From positions 2,884,001-2,948,000 of the forward strand of contig NZ_CP116413.1 of the NCBI RefSeq assembly GCF_030064675.1: 64,000 nucleotides of DNA, in the 5' to 3' direction. A model generated the notes under the pieces. The model did no database searches, was not told the DNA's origin, and worked only from the letters and a program-made list of their open reading frames with translations. The DNA comes from Crossiella sp. CA-258035 (GTDB lineage: Bacteria > Actinomycetota > Actinomycetes > Mycobacteriales > Pseudonocardiaceae). The position numbers and the translations under genes were made by a program. This document shows, one piece after another, positions 44,691-52,455 of the stretch; within the stretch, counting starts at the first letter, position 1; each line of letters begins with the position of its first letter.

Positions 44691-45869
44691 ATGGACGCCT
44701 ATCTGCTCGATGCCGTGCGCACCCCGTTCGGCCGCCACCGCGGTGGGCTGGCCGGTGTCCGGGTCGACGACCTGGCCGCCCTGCCCATCGCCGAGCTGCT
44801 CCGCCGCAACCCGGACCTGGAACCGGCGCTGGTGGACGAGGTCGTCTACGGCAACACCAACGGCGCGGGCGAGGAGAACCGCAACATCGGGCGGATGGCC
44901 GCGCTGCTGGCCGGACTGCCGGTGACCGTGCCCGGGGTGACCGTCAACCGGCTCTGCGCCTCGGGCGGCGAGGCCGTGGTGCAGGCCGCTCGGCTGCTCG
45001 CCGTCGGTGCGGGCCGGGTGGTCATCGCCGGGGGTGTGGAGGGCATGTCCCGGGCCCCGTTCGTGGTGCCGCGGCCCGATGAGGTGCTGCCGCAGCGGAT
45101 GGAGATGGTGTCCACCGCGCTCGGCTGGCGGCTGGTCAACCCGAAGTTCCCCGCCGAGTGGACCGCGAGCCTGGGCGCCTGCGCCGAACAGGTCGCCGCG
45201 GAGCTCGGCATCGGCCGCGCGGCCCAGGACGACTGGGCGCTGCGCTCGCACCAGCTCGCCACCACCGCCTGGGACAAGGGCTGGCACGACTGGGTCCTGC
45301 CGGTGGCGGACGTGGCCAGGGACGAGGCGCTGCGACCGGACACCTCGGCCGCCGCGCTCGCCCGCCTGCGCCCGGCGTTCAGCCCCGAGGGCGCGGTCAC
45401 CGCGGGCAACTCCTCCCCGCTCTCCGACGGCGCGCTGGCCACCCTGATGGGCACCCGCGAGGCCGCCGCCGAGCTCGGACTGACCCCGCTGGCCCGGATC
45501 AGGGACAGTGCCATCGCGGCCACCGACCCGCACCGCTTCGCTGTCGCCCCGGTGCCGGCCATTCTCACCCTGCTGCGCCGCAACGGCCTGTCCGCCAAGG
45601 ACATCGCCCGCTGGGAGATCAACGAGGCGTTCGCCGCCATGGTGCTGTCCACAATGGACCAACTGGCGGCGGAGGGCTGTCCGCTGGAGGCTGGGCTGGT
45701 CAACCCGGACGGCGGCGCGATCGCCTTGGGCCACCCGCTGGGCGCCTCGATGCCGCGCGCGATCGTGGACTGCGCGCGTGGCCTGCGGCGGCGCGGCGGT
45801 GGCCTCGGCGTGGTCGCGGCCTGCATCGGAGTCGGGCAGGGCATGGCCGTGCTCGTCGAGACGGACTGA
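44691..45869 (+). CDS. Thiolase (acetyl-CoA acyltransferase)
   Basis: A 392-residue thiolase cleaving 3-oxoacyl-CoA with CoA. The nucleophile is Cys in VTVNRLCASGGEAVVQAA (about residue 88). His is in EINEAFAAMVL and in GGAIALGHPLGASMPRA, and the second Cys is in VAACIGVGQGMAV. Full family length. It starts 13 bases after the shared operator and is followed at 11 bases by the crotonase gene. It should perform the last cleavage of the ring-opened acyl-CoA; PcaF/PaaJ-type members use 3-oxoadipyl-CoA. Confidence 0.94.
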   Translation: MDAYLLDAVRTPFGRHRGGLAGVRVDDLAALPIAELLRRNPDLEPALVDEVVYGNTNGAGEENRNIGRMAALLAGLPVTVPGVTVNRLCASGGEAVVQAARLLAVGAGRVVIAGGVEGMSRAPFVVPRPDEVLPQRMEMVSTALGWRLVNPKFPAEWTASLGACAEQVAAELGIGRAAQDDWALRSHQLATTAWDKGWHDWVLPVADVARDEALRPDTSAAALARLRPAFSPEGAVTAGNSSPLSDGALATLMGTREAAAELGLTPLARIRDSAIAATDPHRFAVAPVPAILTLLRRNGLSAKDIARWEINEAFAAMVLSTMDQLAAEGCPLEAGLVNPDGGAIALGHPLGASMPRAIVDCARGLRRRGGGLGVVAACIGVGQGMAVLVETD

Positions 45870-45880
45870 GAGGAAGACCC

Positions 45881-46678
45881 GTGCGCATCGAGGACTTCAC
45901 CGACGTCGGCTACACCGTGGAAGAGGACAACCACGCGGTGATCACCATCAACCGGCCGGAGCGGATGAACTCCTTCCGCGGCCGCACGGTGGACGAGCTG
46001 ATCGCGGCGTTCAAGCATGCCTGGGCGGACAAGCGGGTGGCCGCGATCATCCTCACCGGCGCGGGGGAGAAGGCCTTCTGCGCCGGCGGTGACGTCAAGG
46101 AACGCGCCGAGACCGGCGGCTACGGCGAGACCGAGTGGGGCACCTTCGAGATCGAGCGGCTGCACCGGATCATCCGGGACGTGCCCAAGCCGGTGATCGC
46201 CGCGGTCAACGGCGTCGCGGTCGGCGGCGGCCACGTGCTGCACGTGCTCTGCGACCTGACCGTGGCCGCCGAGCACGCCCGCTTCGGCCAGTCCGGGCCC
46301 AGGGTCGGCTCCTTCGACGCCGGGTTCGGCTCGGCCTACCTGGCCAGGGTGGTGGGGGAGAAGCGGGCCCGCCAGATCTGGTTCCTGCTGGACCTGTTCG
46401 ACGCGCACACCGCCGAGCGCTGGAACCTGGTCAACCAGGTGGTCCCGGCCGCCGAGCTGCTGGACACCGCCCGCGCCTGGGCGCGCAAGATCGGCTCCTA
46501 CTCGCCGACCGCGCTGCGCTTCCTCAAGCACTCCTTCAACGCCGACACCGACCACATCGGCGGCATCTCGCACCTGGCCTTCGACGGGCTGGAGCTGTTC
46601 ACCGAGACGCCGGAGGGCCGGGAGGGCGCGGCCGCGTTCGCGGAGAAGCGGGCCCCGGACTTCAAGCCGTACCGCTGA
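45881..46678 (+). CDS. MenB/BadI-like crotonase
   Basis: A 265-residue enoyl-CoA hydratase/isomerase-fold enzyme. Oxyanion-hole motifs are KAFCAGGDVKE and VAVGGGHVLHVLCDLTVAA. The stretch VGSFDAGFGSAYLARVVGEKRARQIWFL matches MenB (1,4-dihydroxynaphthoyl-CoA synthase) and its relative BadI, the 2-ketocyclohexanecarboxyl-CoA ring hydrolase. In this island a BadI-like ring-opening step would be expected after dearomatisation, so that role is favoured over menaquinone synthesis; there are no other men genes. GTG 45881 follows AGGAAG. It converges with the TetR gene with a 17-base overlap. Confidence 0.9.
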   Translation: MRIEDFTDVGYTVEEDNHAVITINRPERMNSFRGRTVDELIAAFKHAWADKRVAAIILTGAGEKAFCAGGDVKERAETGGYGETEWGTFEIERLHRIIRDVPKPVIAAVNGVAVGGGHVLHVLCDLTVAAEHARFGQSGPRVGSFDAGFGSAYLARVVGEKRARQIWFLLDLFDAHTAERWNLVNQVVPAAELLDTARAWARKIGSYSPTALRFLKHSFNADTDHIGGISHLAFDGLELFTETPEGREGAAAFAEKRAPDFKPYR

Positions 46679-47267
46679 GCCGCGCGGCCAGCCCGTCCAG
46701 CAGCACCTGCACGCCCAGCTCGAACAGCGCCTCCCCGGTCAGTTCGCGGTAGGCCGGGGCCACCCGCGCCAGGTGCGGGAACCCCTCGGGCGGGCTGAGT
46801 CCGGCGCGCGGAGCCGTGCCCGCCCTGCGGTCGTCCTCGGCGGCGGAGGCGAGCACGTGGTCGGCCAGCAGCACCGAGATCGCGGCCGTGTCGGCGGGGG
46901 AGAAGCCCGCGTCCAGCAGGATCCGGGTGGTGGTCTCGATGTGCCCCAGCCGGTGCGGGCCGCGCGGCGGGCGGGCGCGCAGCAGCTGCGCGGCGTCCCG
47001 GTGTGAGCGCAGCAGCGTCCGGAACTGGCGCAGTCCGGTGGCCAGCTGCTCCCGCCAGGGCAGCGACTCGTCGATGTCGAATGCCTCCGCGCAGATCGCC
47101 TCGGCGACCAAGTCCAGCAGCTCGTCCTTGTTGCGCACGTGCCAGTACAGCGTCGGTGACTGGACGCCCAGCTCGGCGGCCAGCTTGCGGGTGCTCAGCC
47201 CGGCCAGGCCGTGCTCGTCCAGCAGCCGCACCGCGGCCGCGGTGATCTGGGGGAGATCGATCGCCAC
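46662..47267 (-). CDS. TetR-class repressor (TetR_C domain)
   Basis: A repressor of about 201 residues, like the tetracycline repressor group. The HTH is ITAAAVRLLDEHGLAGLSTRKLAAELGVQSPTLYWHVRNKDELLDLVAE, and the effector domain resembles TetR_C_1. GTG 47267 or 47276 are both possible; upstream starts would run through the operators. Two tetO-like palindromes separate it from a divergent membrane protein gene, the classical tetR-tetA arrangement, but the partner here is not a TetA-like 12-helix pump. Confidence 0.9.
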   Translation of the reverse strand: MAIDLPQITAAAVRLLDEHGLAGLSTRKLAAELGVQSPTLYWHVRNKDELLDLVAEAICAEAFDIDESLPWREQLATGLRQFRTLLRSHRDAAQLLRARPPRGPHRLGHIETTTRILLDAGFSPADTAAISVLLADHVLASAAEDDRRAGTAPRAGLSPPEGFPHLARVAPAYRELTGEALFELGVQVLLDGLAARLSGTA

Positions 47268-47277
47268 AACCCGCACC

Positions 47278-47290
47278 CTATCAGTGATAG
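47278..47290. promoter_or_regulatory. tetO-like operator A
   Basis: CTATCAGTGATAG is the same 13-base core as the Tn10 tetO2 operator (TCCCTATCAGTGATAGAGA). It is adjacent to the TetR-class gene start. The second operator is centred 21 bases away. Confidence 0.85.
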
Positions 47291-47298
47291 ATTTCTCC

Positions 47299-47311
47299 CT
47301 ATCGCTGATAG
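47299..47311. promoter_or_regulatory. tetO-like operator B
   Basis: CTATCGCTGATAG, in the context CCCTATCGCTGATAGAGG, differs from the tetO core at two positions and keeps dyad symmetry in most arm positions. It lies 12 bases before the membrane protein ATG, so binding would block that gene. Confidence 0.8.
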
Positions 47312-47323
47312 AGGGGGTCTCTG

Positions 47324-48049
47324 ATGCAGAAAACCGCACTGCGCGCCGCCGCCGCGGGCGCGATCATCGGCTCACTGGCCTACATCGCGCTCACCCTGGT
47401 GCACGGCTTCCTGCCCGGCACCGCGCACGAGCTGGCCGGACACGTGCTCGGCCGGGACTGGCGGGCCATCCACCTGGGCACGATCCTGGCCCTGCTGCTG
47501 TGGGTGTTCGCCTTCACCGCGGTCGGCTCGCTGATCACCACCGGTCCGGGCGCGCTGCTGGCCCGCTTCGCCCGGCCGCTGCTGGGCATCGCGTTCACCG
47601 TTTTCGCCATCGACTTCGCCCTGGACGGCTTCGGGTTCGCCCAGCTCGCCGAGGCCAGCGCGCACGGCGGGCACGCCGACCGGGCGCAGGCGATGGCCGG
47701 GCTGGACCTGCTGTTCCGGGCCGTGGTCGGCTCCACCACGATGCTGGTGCAGGTGCTCTTCGGCCTGTCCTTCGCGGTGTGGGCGGTGGTTCTCTGGCGC
47801 GCCCGGCGCGCGCCGGCGTGGCTGTGCCTGGCCGGGCTCGTCCCCGCGGCCGGCTGGTTCCTCGGCGGCTGCCTGATGTTCCTGCGGGTGCCCGGCGTCG
47901 GCTTCCCGGTGGTGGCTCCGCTGGCCGGGCTGGTGCAGCTGTGGGTGCTGGGACTGGGGATCGCCTGGTGGCGTCAGTCGCTCGGCTCGGTCACCGGCCG
48001 CCAGTCCACCGGGGTGGACAGGACCATCGCGCTGGAGGTCTCGCCGTAG
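47324..48049 (+). CDS. Multipass membrane protein under TetR control
   Basis: A 241-residue membrane protein with about six hydrophobic segments (AAAAGAIIGSLAYIALTL, LALLLWVFAFTAVGSLI, PLLGIAFTVFAIDFAL, LVQVLFGLSFAVWAVV, LVPAAGWFLGGCLMFL and the C-terminal helix). No transporter motif is visible, and the family is unknown. The two tetO-like sites precede it. Its last 76 bases overlap the end of the convergent Lrp/AsnC gene. Confidence 0.85.
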   Translation: MQKTALRAAAAGAIIGSLAYIALTLVHGFLPGTAHELAGHVLGRDWRAIHLGTILALLLWVFAFTAVGSLITTGPGALLARFARPLLGIAFTVFAIDFALDGFGFAQLAEASAHGGHADRAQAMAGLDLLFRAVVGSTTMLVQVLFGLSFAVWAVVLWRARRAPAWLCLAGLVPAAGWFLGGCLMFLRVPGVGFPVVAPLAGLVQLWVLGLGIAWWRQSLGSVTGRQSTGVDRTIALEVSP

Positions 48050-48429
48050 GTGGCCAGCCGCTCCAGCAGGCGCTCCAGGGCCCGGATGGAGGCGGCGGCG
48101 ACCTTGACCACCGAGCAGATGTCGCCGGTCAGCCGCACCACCTCCAGCACCTCGGGGCAGTCGTCGAGCAGCTCGGGGTGCACGGTGATGCAACGCGCGC
48201 CGTAACACTTCATCCGCACCAGCGCGATCACCGGCCGCCCGGCCGCGGTCGGGTCCACCCGCGCGTGGTAGCCGGCGATCACGCCGAGCTGCTCCAGCCT
48301 GCGCACCCGCTGCGCCACCGTGGGTGGCGAGACGTGCACCCGGCGCGACAGTTCGTTGTAGGACAGGCGCGCGTCCGCCTGCAGCGCCTCCAGCAGCGCC
48401 CAGTCCACCTTGTCCAGCTCCGAGTTCAC
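47974..48429 (-). CDS. Lrp/AsnC-family regulator, divergent from kynA
   Basis: A 151-residue feast/famine regulator. DKVDWALLEALQADARLSYNELSRRVHVSPPTVAQRVRRLEQLGVI is the Lrp HTH and linker, followed by the RAM ligand domain (PVIALVRMKCYGARC...). GTG 48429 is 126 bases from the kynA start in the opposite direction. In Pseudomonas the Lrp-type KynR activates kynBAU in response to kynurenine; by position this protein is a likely functional counterpart. The interval contains ATTCC/GGAAT arms at 48505-48534 that could be part of a binding site. Confidence 0.9.
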   Translation of the reverse strand: MNSELDKVDWALLEALQADARLSYNELSRRVHVSPPTVAQRVRRLEQLGVIAGYHARVDPTAAGRPVIALVRMKCYGARCITVHPELLDDCPEVLEVVRLTGDICSVVKVAAASIRALERLLERLATYGETSSAMVLSTPVDWRPVTEPSD

Positions 48430-48555
48430 GAACGTGAGCCTAAGGGCGGCAACCGGTTTCGAACGCAAGGCACGGCCGCCGGATTCGAGCCCGCCGCCCA
48501 TTCCGGTTTGCCGGGGACAGCGATGGAATGGAGGCACACCACGAAGGGAGGAACC

Positions 48556-49395
48556 ATGACCGAAACCGGCGGCTGTCCGATCATGGCCGAGCCGAAGCTG
48601 GACTTCGGCGGCACCACCCCGTACGAAGACTACGTGCACGCTTCGGTGCTGCATTCCTTGCAGCAGCGCTGGTCCAGCGACCCCGGCGAGATGTCCTTCC
48701 TGGTCATCACGCAGATCATGGAGCTCTACTTCGGACTGCTGTGCTTTGAGTGGCGGCAGGCGCAGACCGAGATGCGCGCCGACGACCTGGACTCCACGGT
48801 GCGCACCCTGCACCGCAGTGTGCTGCACGTGCAGGGCCTCAACGCGGCCTGGCGCTCCATCGCCAGGATGACGCCGGAGGAGTTCAACGCCTTCCGCGCC
48901 AACCTCGGTGAGGGCTCGGGGTTCCAGTCCGGCATGTACCGGCACGTGGAGTTTCTGCTCGGGGAGAAGTCCGCCTCGCTGATCGTGCCGCACCGCGCGG
49001 TGCCCGCGATGCACGCCGAGCTGGAGGCGGCGCTGGCCAAGCCCAGCCTCTACGACGACGCGCTGGCCCTGCTGCACCGCCGTGGCTACGCGGTGCCGCG
49101 CTCGGCCTTCGAGCGCGACTTCACCCAGGCGTACCAACCGGATCCCGAGGTGGAGAAGGTCTGGACGCTGATCTACTCCGACCGCGCCGAGCACCACGAC
49201 GAGCAGCGACTGGGCGAGGTGCTCACCGACATCGCCGAGGAGTTCGCCCGCTGGCGCTACGACCACCTGCTGGCCACCCGCCGCGCGATGGGCGCCAAGG
49301 TCGGCACCGGCGGCTCGGCCGGGGTGGCCTGGCTGGAGAAACGCGTGCAGCGCACCGTGTTCCCCGAGCTGTGGACCGCGCGCAGCTACGTCTGA
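48556..49395 (+). CDS. kynA: Tryptophan 2,3-dioxygenase
   Basis: A 279-residue haem dioxygenase: tryptophan plus O2 gives N-formylkynurenine, the first step of the kynurenine pathway. DFGGTTPYEDYVHASVLHSL is the opening. NLGEGSGFQSGMYRHVEFLLGEKS carries the substrate-carboxylate Arg region, RWRYDHLLATRRAMG the axial haem His, and GTGGSAGVAWLEKR the conserved Thr loop, ending FPELWTARS. At the usual active-site His (HHDE motif) the sequence reads DPGE, so that His is Pro here, a feature I recall from streptomycete kynA products. ATG 48556 has GGGAGG. kynU follows 14 bases later. Confidence 0.94.
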   Translation: MTETGGCPIMAEPKLDFGGTTPYEDYVHASVLHSLQQRWSSDPGEMSFLVITQIMELYFGLLCFEWRQAQTEMRADDLDSTVRTLHRSVLHVQGLNAAWRSIARMTPEEFNAFRANLGEGSGFQSGMYRHVEFLLGEKSASLIVPHRAVPAMHAELEAALAKPSLYDDALALLHRRGYAVPRSAFERDFTQAYQPDPEVEKVWTLIYSDRAEHHDEQRLGEVLTDIAEEFARWRYDHLLATRRAMGAKVGTGGSAGVAWLEKRVQRTVFPELWTARSYV

Positions 49396-49409
49396 GGGTG
49401 GAGGAAACC

Positions 49410-50579
49410 ATGAGTTTGGCCGACACAGCGCGGAAACTGGACGCGCTGGACCCGATCGCGCACTGCCGGGACGAGTTCGACCTGGACCCGGAAGTGGTCT
49501 ACCTCAACGGGAACTCCCTCGGCGCGCTGCCCAGCGCGGTCGCGCCGCGGCTGACCGAGGTGGTCGGCGAGCAGTGGGGCCGCAGGCTGATCCGCGGCTG
49601 GGGCGAGGGCTGGTGGCGCGCGCCGGAACGCATCGGCGAGCGGATCGCGCCGCTGGTGGGCAGCGCGCCCGGTCAGGTGGTGGTCGGCGACTCCACCAGC
49701 GTCAACCTGTTCAAGGCCCTGGTGGCCGCGGTCCGGCTCAACCCCGGCCGCCCGGAACTGCTGGTGGACGCCGCGACCTTCCCCACCGACGGCTACATCG
49801 CCGAGTCGGTGGCCCGCCTCACCGGGGTGGCGATCCGGCAGGTCCTGATGCCCGAGGCGGCGGAGGCGGTCAGCGAGCGCACCGCGGTGCTGCTGGCCAA
49901 CCACGTGGACTTCCGCTCCGGTGTGCTGCACGACATGGGCGCGATCACCGAGGCCGCGCACCGGGCAGGCGCGCTGGTGGTGTGGGACCTGTGCCACAGC
50001 GTCGGCGCGCTGCCGGTGGAGCTGGACGCGCACCAGGTCGACCTGGCGGTGGGCTGCACCTACAAGTTCCTCAACGGCGGACCGGGCGCGCCCGCGTTCC
50101 TCTATGTGCCGCAACGGCTCCAGGCCAGTTTCGACCAGCCGCTGTCGGGCTGGTGCGGGCACGCCGACCCGTTCGCGATGGCCGCGGGCTACACCCCGGA
50201 CGCCGGCGTCACCCGCGGCCGCACCGGCACCCCGGACATCCTGTCCATGCTGGCCCTGGACGCCGCACTCGACGTCTGGGACAAGACCAGCATCGCCGAG
50301 GTGCGCACGAAGGGCTTGCGGCTCACCGACTTCTTCCTGTCCTGTGTGGACGAACTGCTCGGCGACCGGGTCACCGTGCGCACCCCGCGCACCGAGAACC
50401 GCGGCAACCACATCGCGCTGTCGGTGCCCGAGGCCGGCCAGGTGATGAAGGAGCTGATCTCCCGCGAGGTCATCGGCGACTTCCGGCCGCCGGACGTGCT
50501 GCGCTTCGGCTTCGCCCCGCTCTTCGTCCGCTACGCCGACGCGCTCACCGCGGTGCAGGTCATCGCCGACGTGCTCTGA
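49410..50579 (+). CDS. kynU: Kynureninase
   Basis: A 389-residue PLP enzyme that cleaves kynurenine to anthranilate and alanine. VVYLNGNSLGALPSAV is the N-terminal signature. VVGDSTSVNLFKAL binds the cofactor phosphate, VVWDLCHSVGALPVEL contains the PLP-ring Asp, and VGCTYKFLNGGPGAPAFLY carries the Schiff-base Lys. Full family length. It is co-transcribed with kynA and has a GGAGG ribosome site. It supplies anthranilate, the substrate of the 2-aminobenzoate-CoA ligase encoded 8 kb away. Confidence 0.96.
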   Translation: MSLADTARKLDALDPIAHCRDEFDLDPEVVYLNGNSLGALPSAVAPRLTEVVGEQWGRRLIRGWGEGWWRAPERIGERIAPLVGSAPGQVVVGDSTSVNLFKALVAAVRLNPGRPELLVDAATFPTDGYIAESVARLTGVAIRQVLMPEAAEAVSERTAVLLANHVDFRSGVLHDMGAITEAAHRAGALVVWDLCHSVGALPVELDAHQVDLAVGCTYKFLNGGPGAPAFLYVPQRLQASFDQPLSGWCGHADPFAMAAGYTPDAGVTRGRTGTPDILSMLALDAALDVWDKTSIAEVRTKGLRLTDFFLSCVDELLGDRVTVRTPRTENRGNHIALSVPEAGQVMKELISREVIGDFRPPDVLRFGFAPLFVRYADALTAVQVIADVL

Positions 50580-50640
50580 GGACTTGCCACTTCGGCAACG
50601 AAAATTGCCGTCAGCGCCGAGCGGGCGCAAGGTGGGCGGC

Positions 50641-51255
50641 ATGGACGAGAAGTACTGGGACACGCTCTACCGCGAGCGGGAGCAGGTGTTCAGCGGCGCG
50701 GCCAACGGCGTGCTGGTGACCGAGGTCGGTGGGCAGCCGCCGGGCCGCGCCCTGGACGTGGGCGCGGGCGAGGGCGGGGACGCGCTCTGGCTGGCCGGAC
50801 AGGGCTGGCAGGTCACCGCCGCCGACATCTCCTCGGTCGCGCTGGCCAAGGTGGCCGCCGCCGCGCAGGCCCACGGCTGGTCGGTGGACACCCTGCACCT
50901 GGACCTGGCCGTCGCCGCACCGCCGCCTGCCGCCTTCGACCTGGTCACCGCGAGCTTCCTGCCGCTGTTCAAGGCCAACGGCACCGCCCCGCTGCGCGCG
51001 CTGGCCGAGGCGGTGGCCCCCGGCGGCACGCTGCTGGTGACCAACCACCACTTCGACGAGGTCGGCGACCACGAGGGCCACGACGGGCGGGTGGTGCGGA
51101 TGGCCGACTTCTACCGGCCCGCGGACTTCCGGCCGCTGCTGGCGGAGGGCTGGGAGGTGGTGGTCGACGAGCTGCGACCGCGCCCGGAGCCGCTGCCGCC
51201 GGAGGCGCGGCACACCAAGGACCTGGTGTTCAAGGCGGTCCGCCTCACGCCGTGA
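50641..51255 (+). CDS. Class I SAM methyltransferase (TehB-like)
   Basis: A 204-residue methyltransferase with ALDVGAGEGGDALWLAGQGW (motif I), VTAADISSVAL and AVAPGGTLLVTNHHFDE. The opening MDEKYWDTLYREREQVF is typical of TehB/thiopurine-like actinobacterial enzymes. Substrate unknown. It lies 61 bases after kynU in the same direction and overlaps the convergent formamidase gene by 11 bases. A part in the kynurenine route is possible but not required. Confidence 0.86.
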   Translation: MDEKYWDTLYREREQVFSGAANGVLVTEVGGQPPGRALDVGAGEGGDALWLAGQGWQVTAADISSVALAKVAAAAQAHGWSVDTLHLDLAVAAPPPAAFDLVTASFLPLFKANGTAPLRALAEAVAPGGTLLVTNHHFDEVGDHEGHDGRVVRMADFYRPADFRPLLAEGWEVVVDELRPRPEPLPPEARHTKDLVFKAVRLTP

Positions 51256-52054
51256 GGTCCGCCAGTGCCTTGAGCACCGAGGGCCAGGCCGCCGACTCCG
51301 GGTCGATCACGCCGTAGTGGCCCTCGCCGGGCAGTTCGCGCAGCTCAGTGGGATCGCCGGAGGCAACGGCGGTGGCCGCGTAGGAGCGGCTGACCTCCGG
51401 CGGCACCCACGGGTCTGCCAGCCCGTGCAGCAGGATGCCGCGCACCCCGGTGGGCACCAGCCGGGTCGGGTCGGCTGCGGCGTAGCGCTCCCAGTGGGCG
51501 TCCGGCTGGCCGCCGAGCAGCCCGGCCACCGCCCCCTCGCCCAGGTTCTCCTCGTTGGCCAGCACCAGGTCCAGCACCCCGGCCAGGGACAGCACGCCCC
51601 GGATCGCCGGGCGGCGGGGCAGGTGCCACGGGTTGTGCGCGGGCAGCCGGTGCCTGCTGGCCGCCCACATCGCCAGGTGCCCGCCGGCGGAATGACCGAG
51701 CAGAACCACCCGATCGGGATCGGCCGACGCGCCGAGCAGGCCGGGCAGCGCGTCGATCGCGGCCGCCACGTCGTCCAGGGTGCCGGGCCAGCCACCCTCG
51801 GGCTGACCCACCCGGTTGTACTCGATCGTGGCCACCAGGTAGCCCTCGTCGGCCAGCGCGGCGCACATTGGGCCGGTGTGCGTGCGGTCGTACTCGGCGA
51901 GCCAGAAACCGCCGTGCACCACCACGATCACCGGGTGCGGGCCCTCGGCCACGGGGTAGCGGAGGTCGATCACCCGGTCCGGTCCGGGGCCGTAGCGCAG
52001 CACCCGGTCGGGGGCGGGCGCGGGGCGGGTCAGCACGTCACGCGAGTCGGACAC
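51245..52054 (-). CDS. Alpha/beta hydrolase, probable kynurenine formamidase
   Basis: A 269-residue alpha/beta hydrolase. VIVVVHGGFWLAEYD has the HGGxW oxyanion motif of BNA7-type arylformamidases, VVLLGHSAGGHLAMWAA is the nucleophile elbow, LADPWVP holds the likely Asp and GEGHYGVIDP the His. It would hydrolyse N-formylkynurenine to kynurenine, the step between KynA and KynU. This is the only missing step of that section, and the gene is 0.7 kb from kynU. It could instead be a general esterase. Start GTG 52054. Confidence 0.78.
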   Translation of the reverse strand: MSDSRDVLTRPAPAPDRVLRYGPGPDRVIDLRYPVAEGPHPVIVVVHGGFWLAEYDRTHTGPMCAALADEGYLVATIEYNRVGQPEGGWPGTLDDVAAAIDALPGLLGASADPDRVVLLGHSAGGHLAMWAASRHRLPAHNPWHLPRRPAIRGVLSLAGVLDLVLANEENLGEGAVAGLLGGQPDAHWERYAAADPTRLVPTGVRGILLHGLADPWVPPEVSRSYAATAVASGDPTELRELPGEGHYGVIDPESAAWPSVLKALADLTA

Positions 52055-52100
52055 GCGGCGACGCTAACACCGCCGGTCAAGGGAGTATGGGAGGCTGGCT

Positions 52101-52116
52101 TGCCCGAATTCGGGCA
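52101..52116. promoter_or_regulatory. Perfect 16-bp palindrome upstream of the glmS unit
   Basis: TGCCCGAATTCGGGCA is a perfect palindrome in the 115-base interval between the formamidase gene and the small gene before glmS. It is a plausible operator for either divergent gene. Confidence 0.5.
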
Positions 52117-52169
52117 GGGAAGTTGCTCGCCCGGCCCACGCCGGGCAGTCTCGGACCCCGGAGGTACCT

Positions 52170-52442
52170 GTGGGCGTGGCGCCGCTGCCGGAGGAGCTGG
52201 TGCGGCACGTGGCCGCCAGCACCGGCCTGCCCGCCGCGGTCGCGGCCAGGGTGGTCAGTGACGTCATCGGGTACTACGCCGAGCCGGTCGAGGACTACGT
52301 CCGGCGGCGGCACCGGGAGCTGAGGCGGCGGAACCGGCGCAACGACGACATCTGGGCGATCGTGGCGGCGGAGCTGGCCGCGCGCCCGGTGGCGGCGCCG
52401 CGGCTGTCCGCCCGGCAGCTTCGCCGGATGGTCTACGGATAG
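52170..52442 (+). CDS. Small basic protein upstream of glmS
   Basis: A 90-residue, largely helical, Arg-rich protein (EDYVRRRHRELRRRNRRNDDIW) with no recognised family. GTG 52170 is preceded by GGAGG at 5 bases. It lies 13 bases upstream of glmS in the same direction, so the two are probably co-transcribed. The basic helices suggest nucleic-acid or protein binding, but nothing more can be said. Confidence 0.72.
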   Translation: MGVAPLPEELVRHVAASTGLPAAVAARVVSDVIGYYAEPVEDYVRRRHRELRRRNRRNDDIWAIVAAELAARPVAAPRLSARQLRRMVYG

Positions 52443-52455
52443 GGAGAAATCGCGC

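Noticed and set aside
46816-48555. Long in-frame extension upstream of kynA
   Set aside because: It passes through the TetR and membrane protein genes; the TDO similarity and ribosome site fix the start at 48556.
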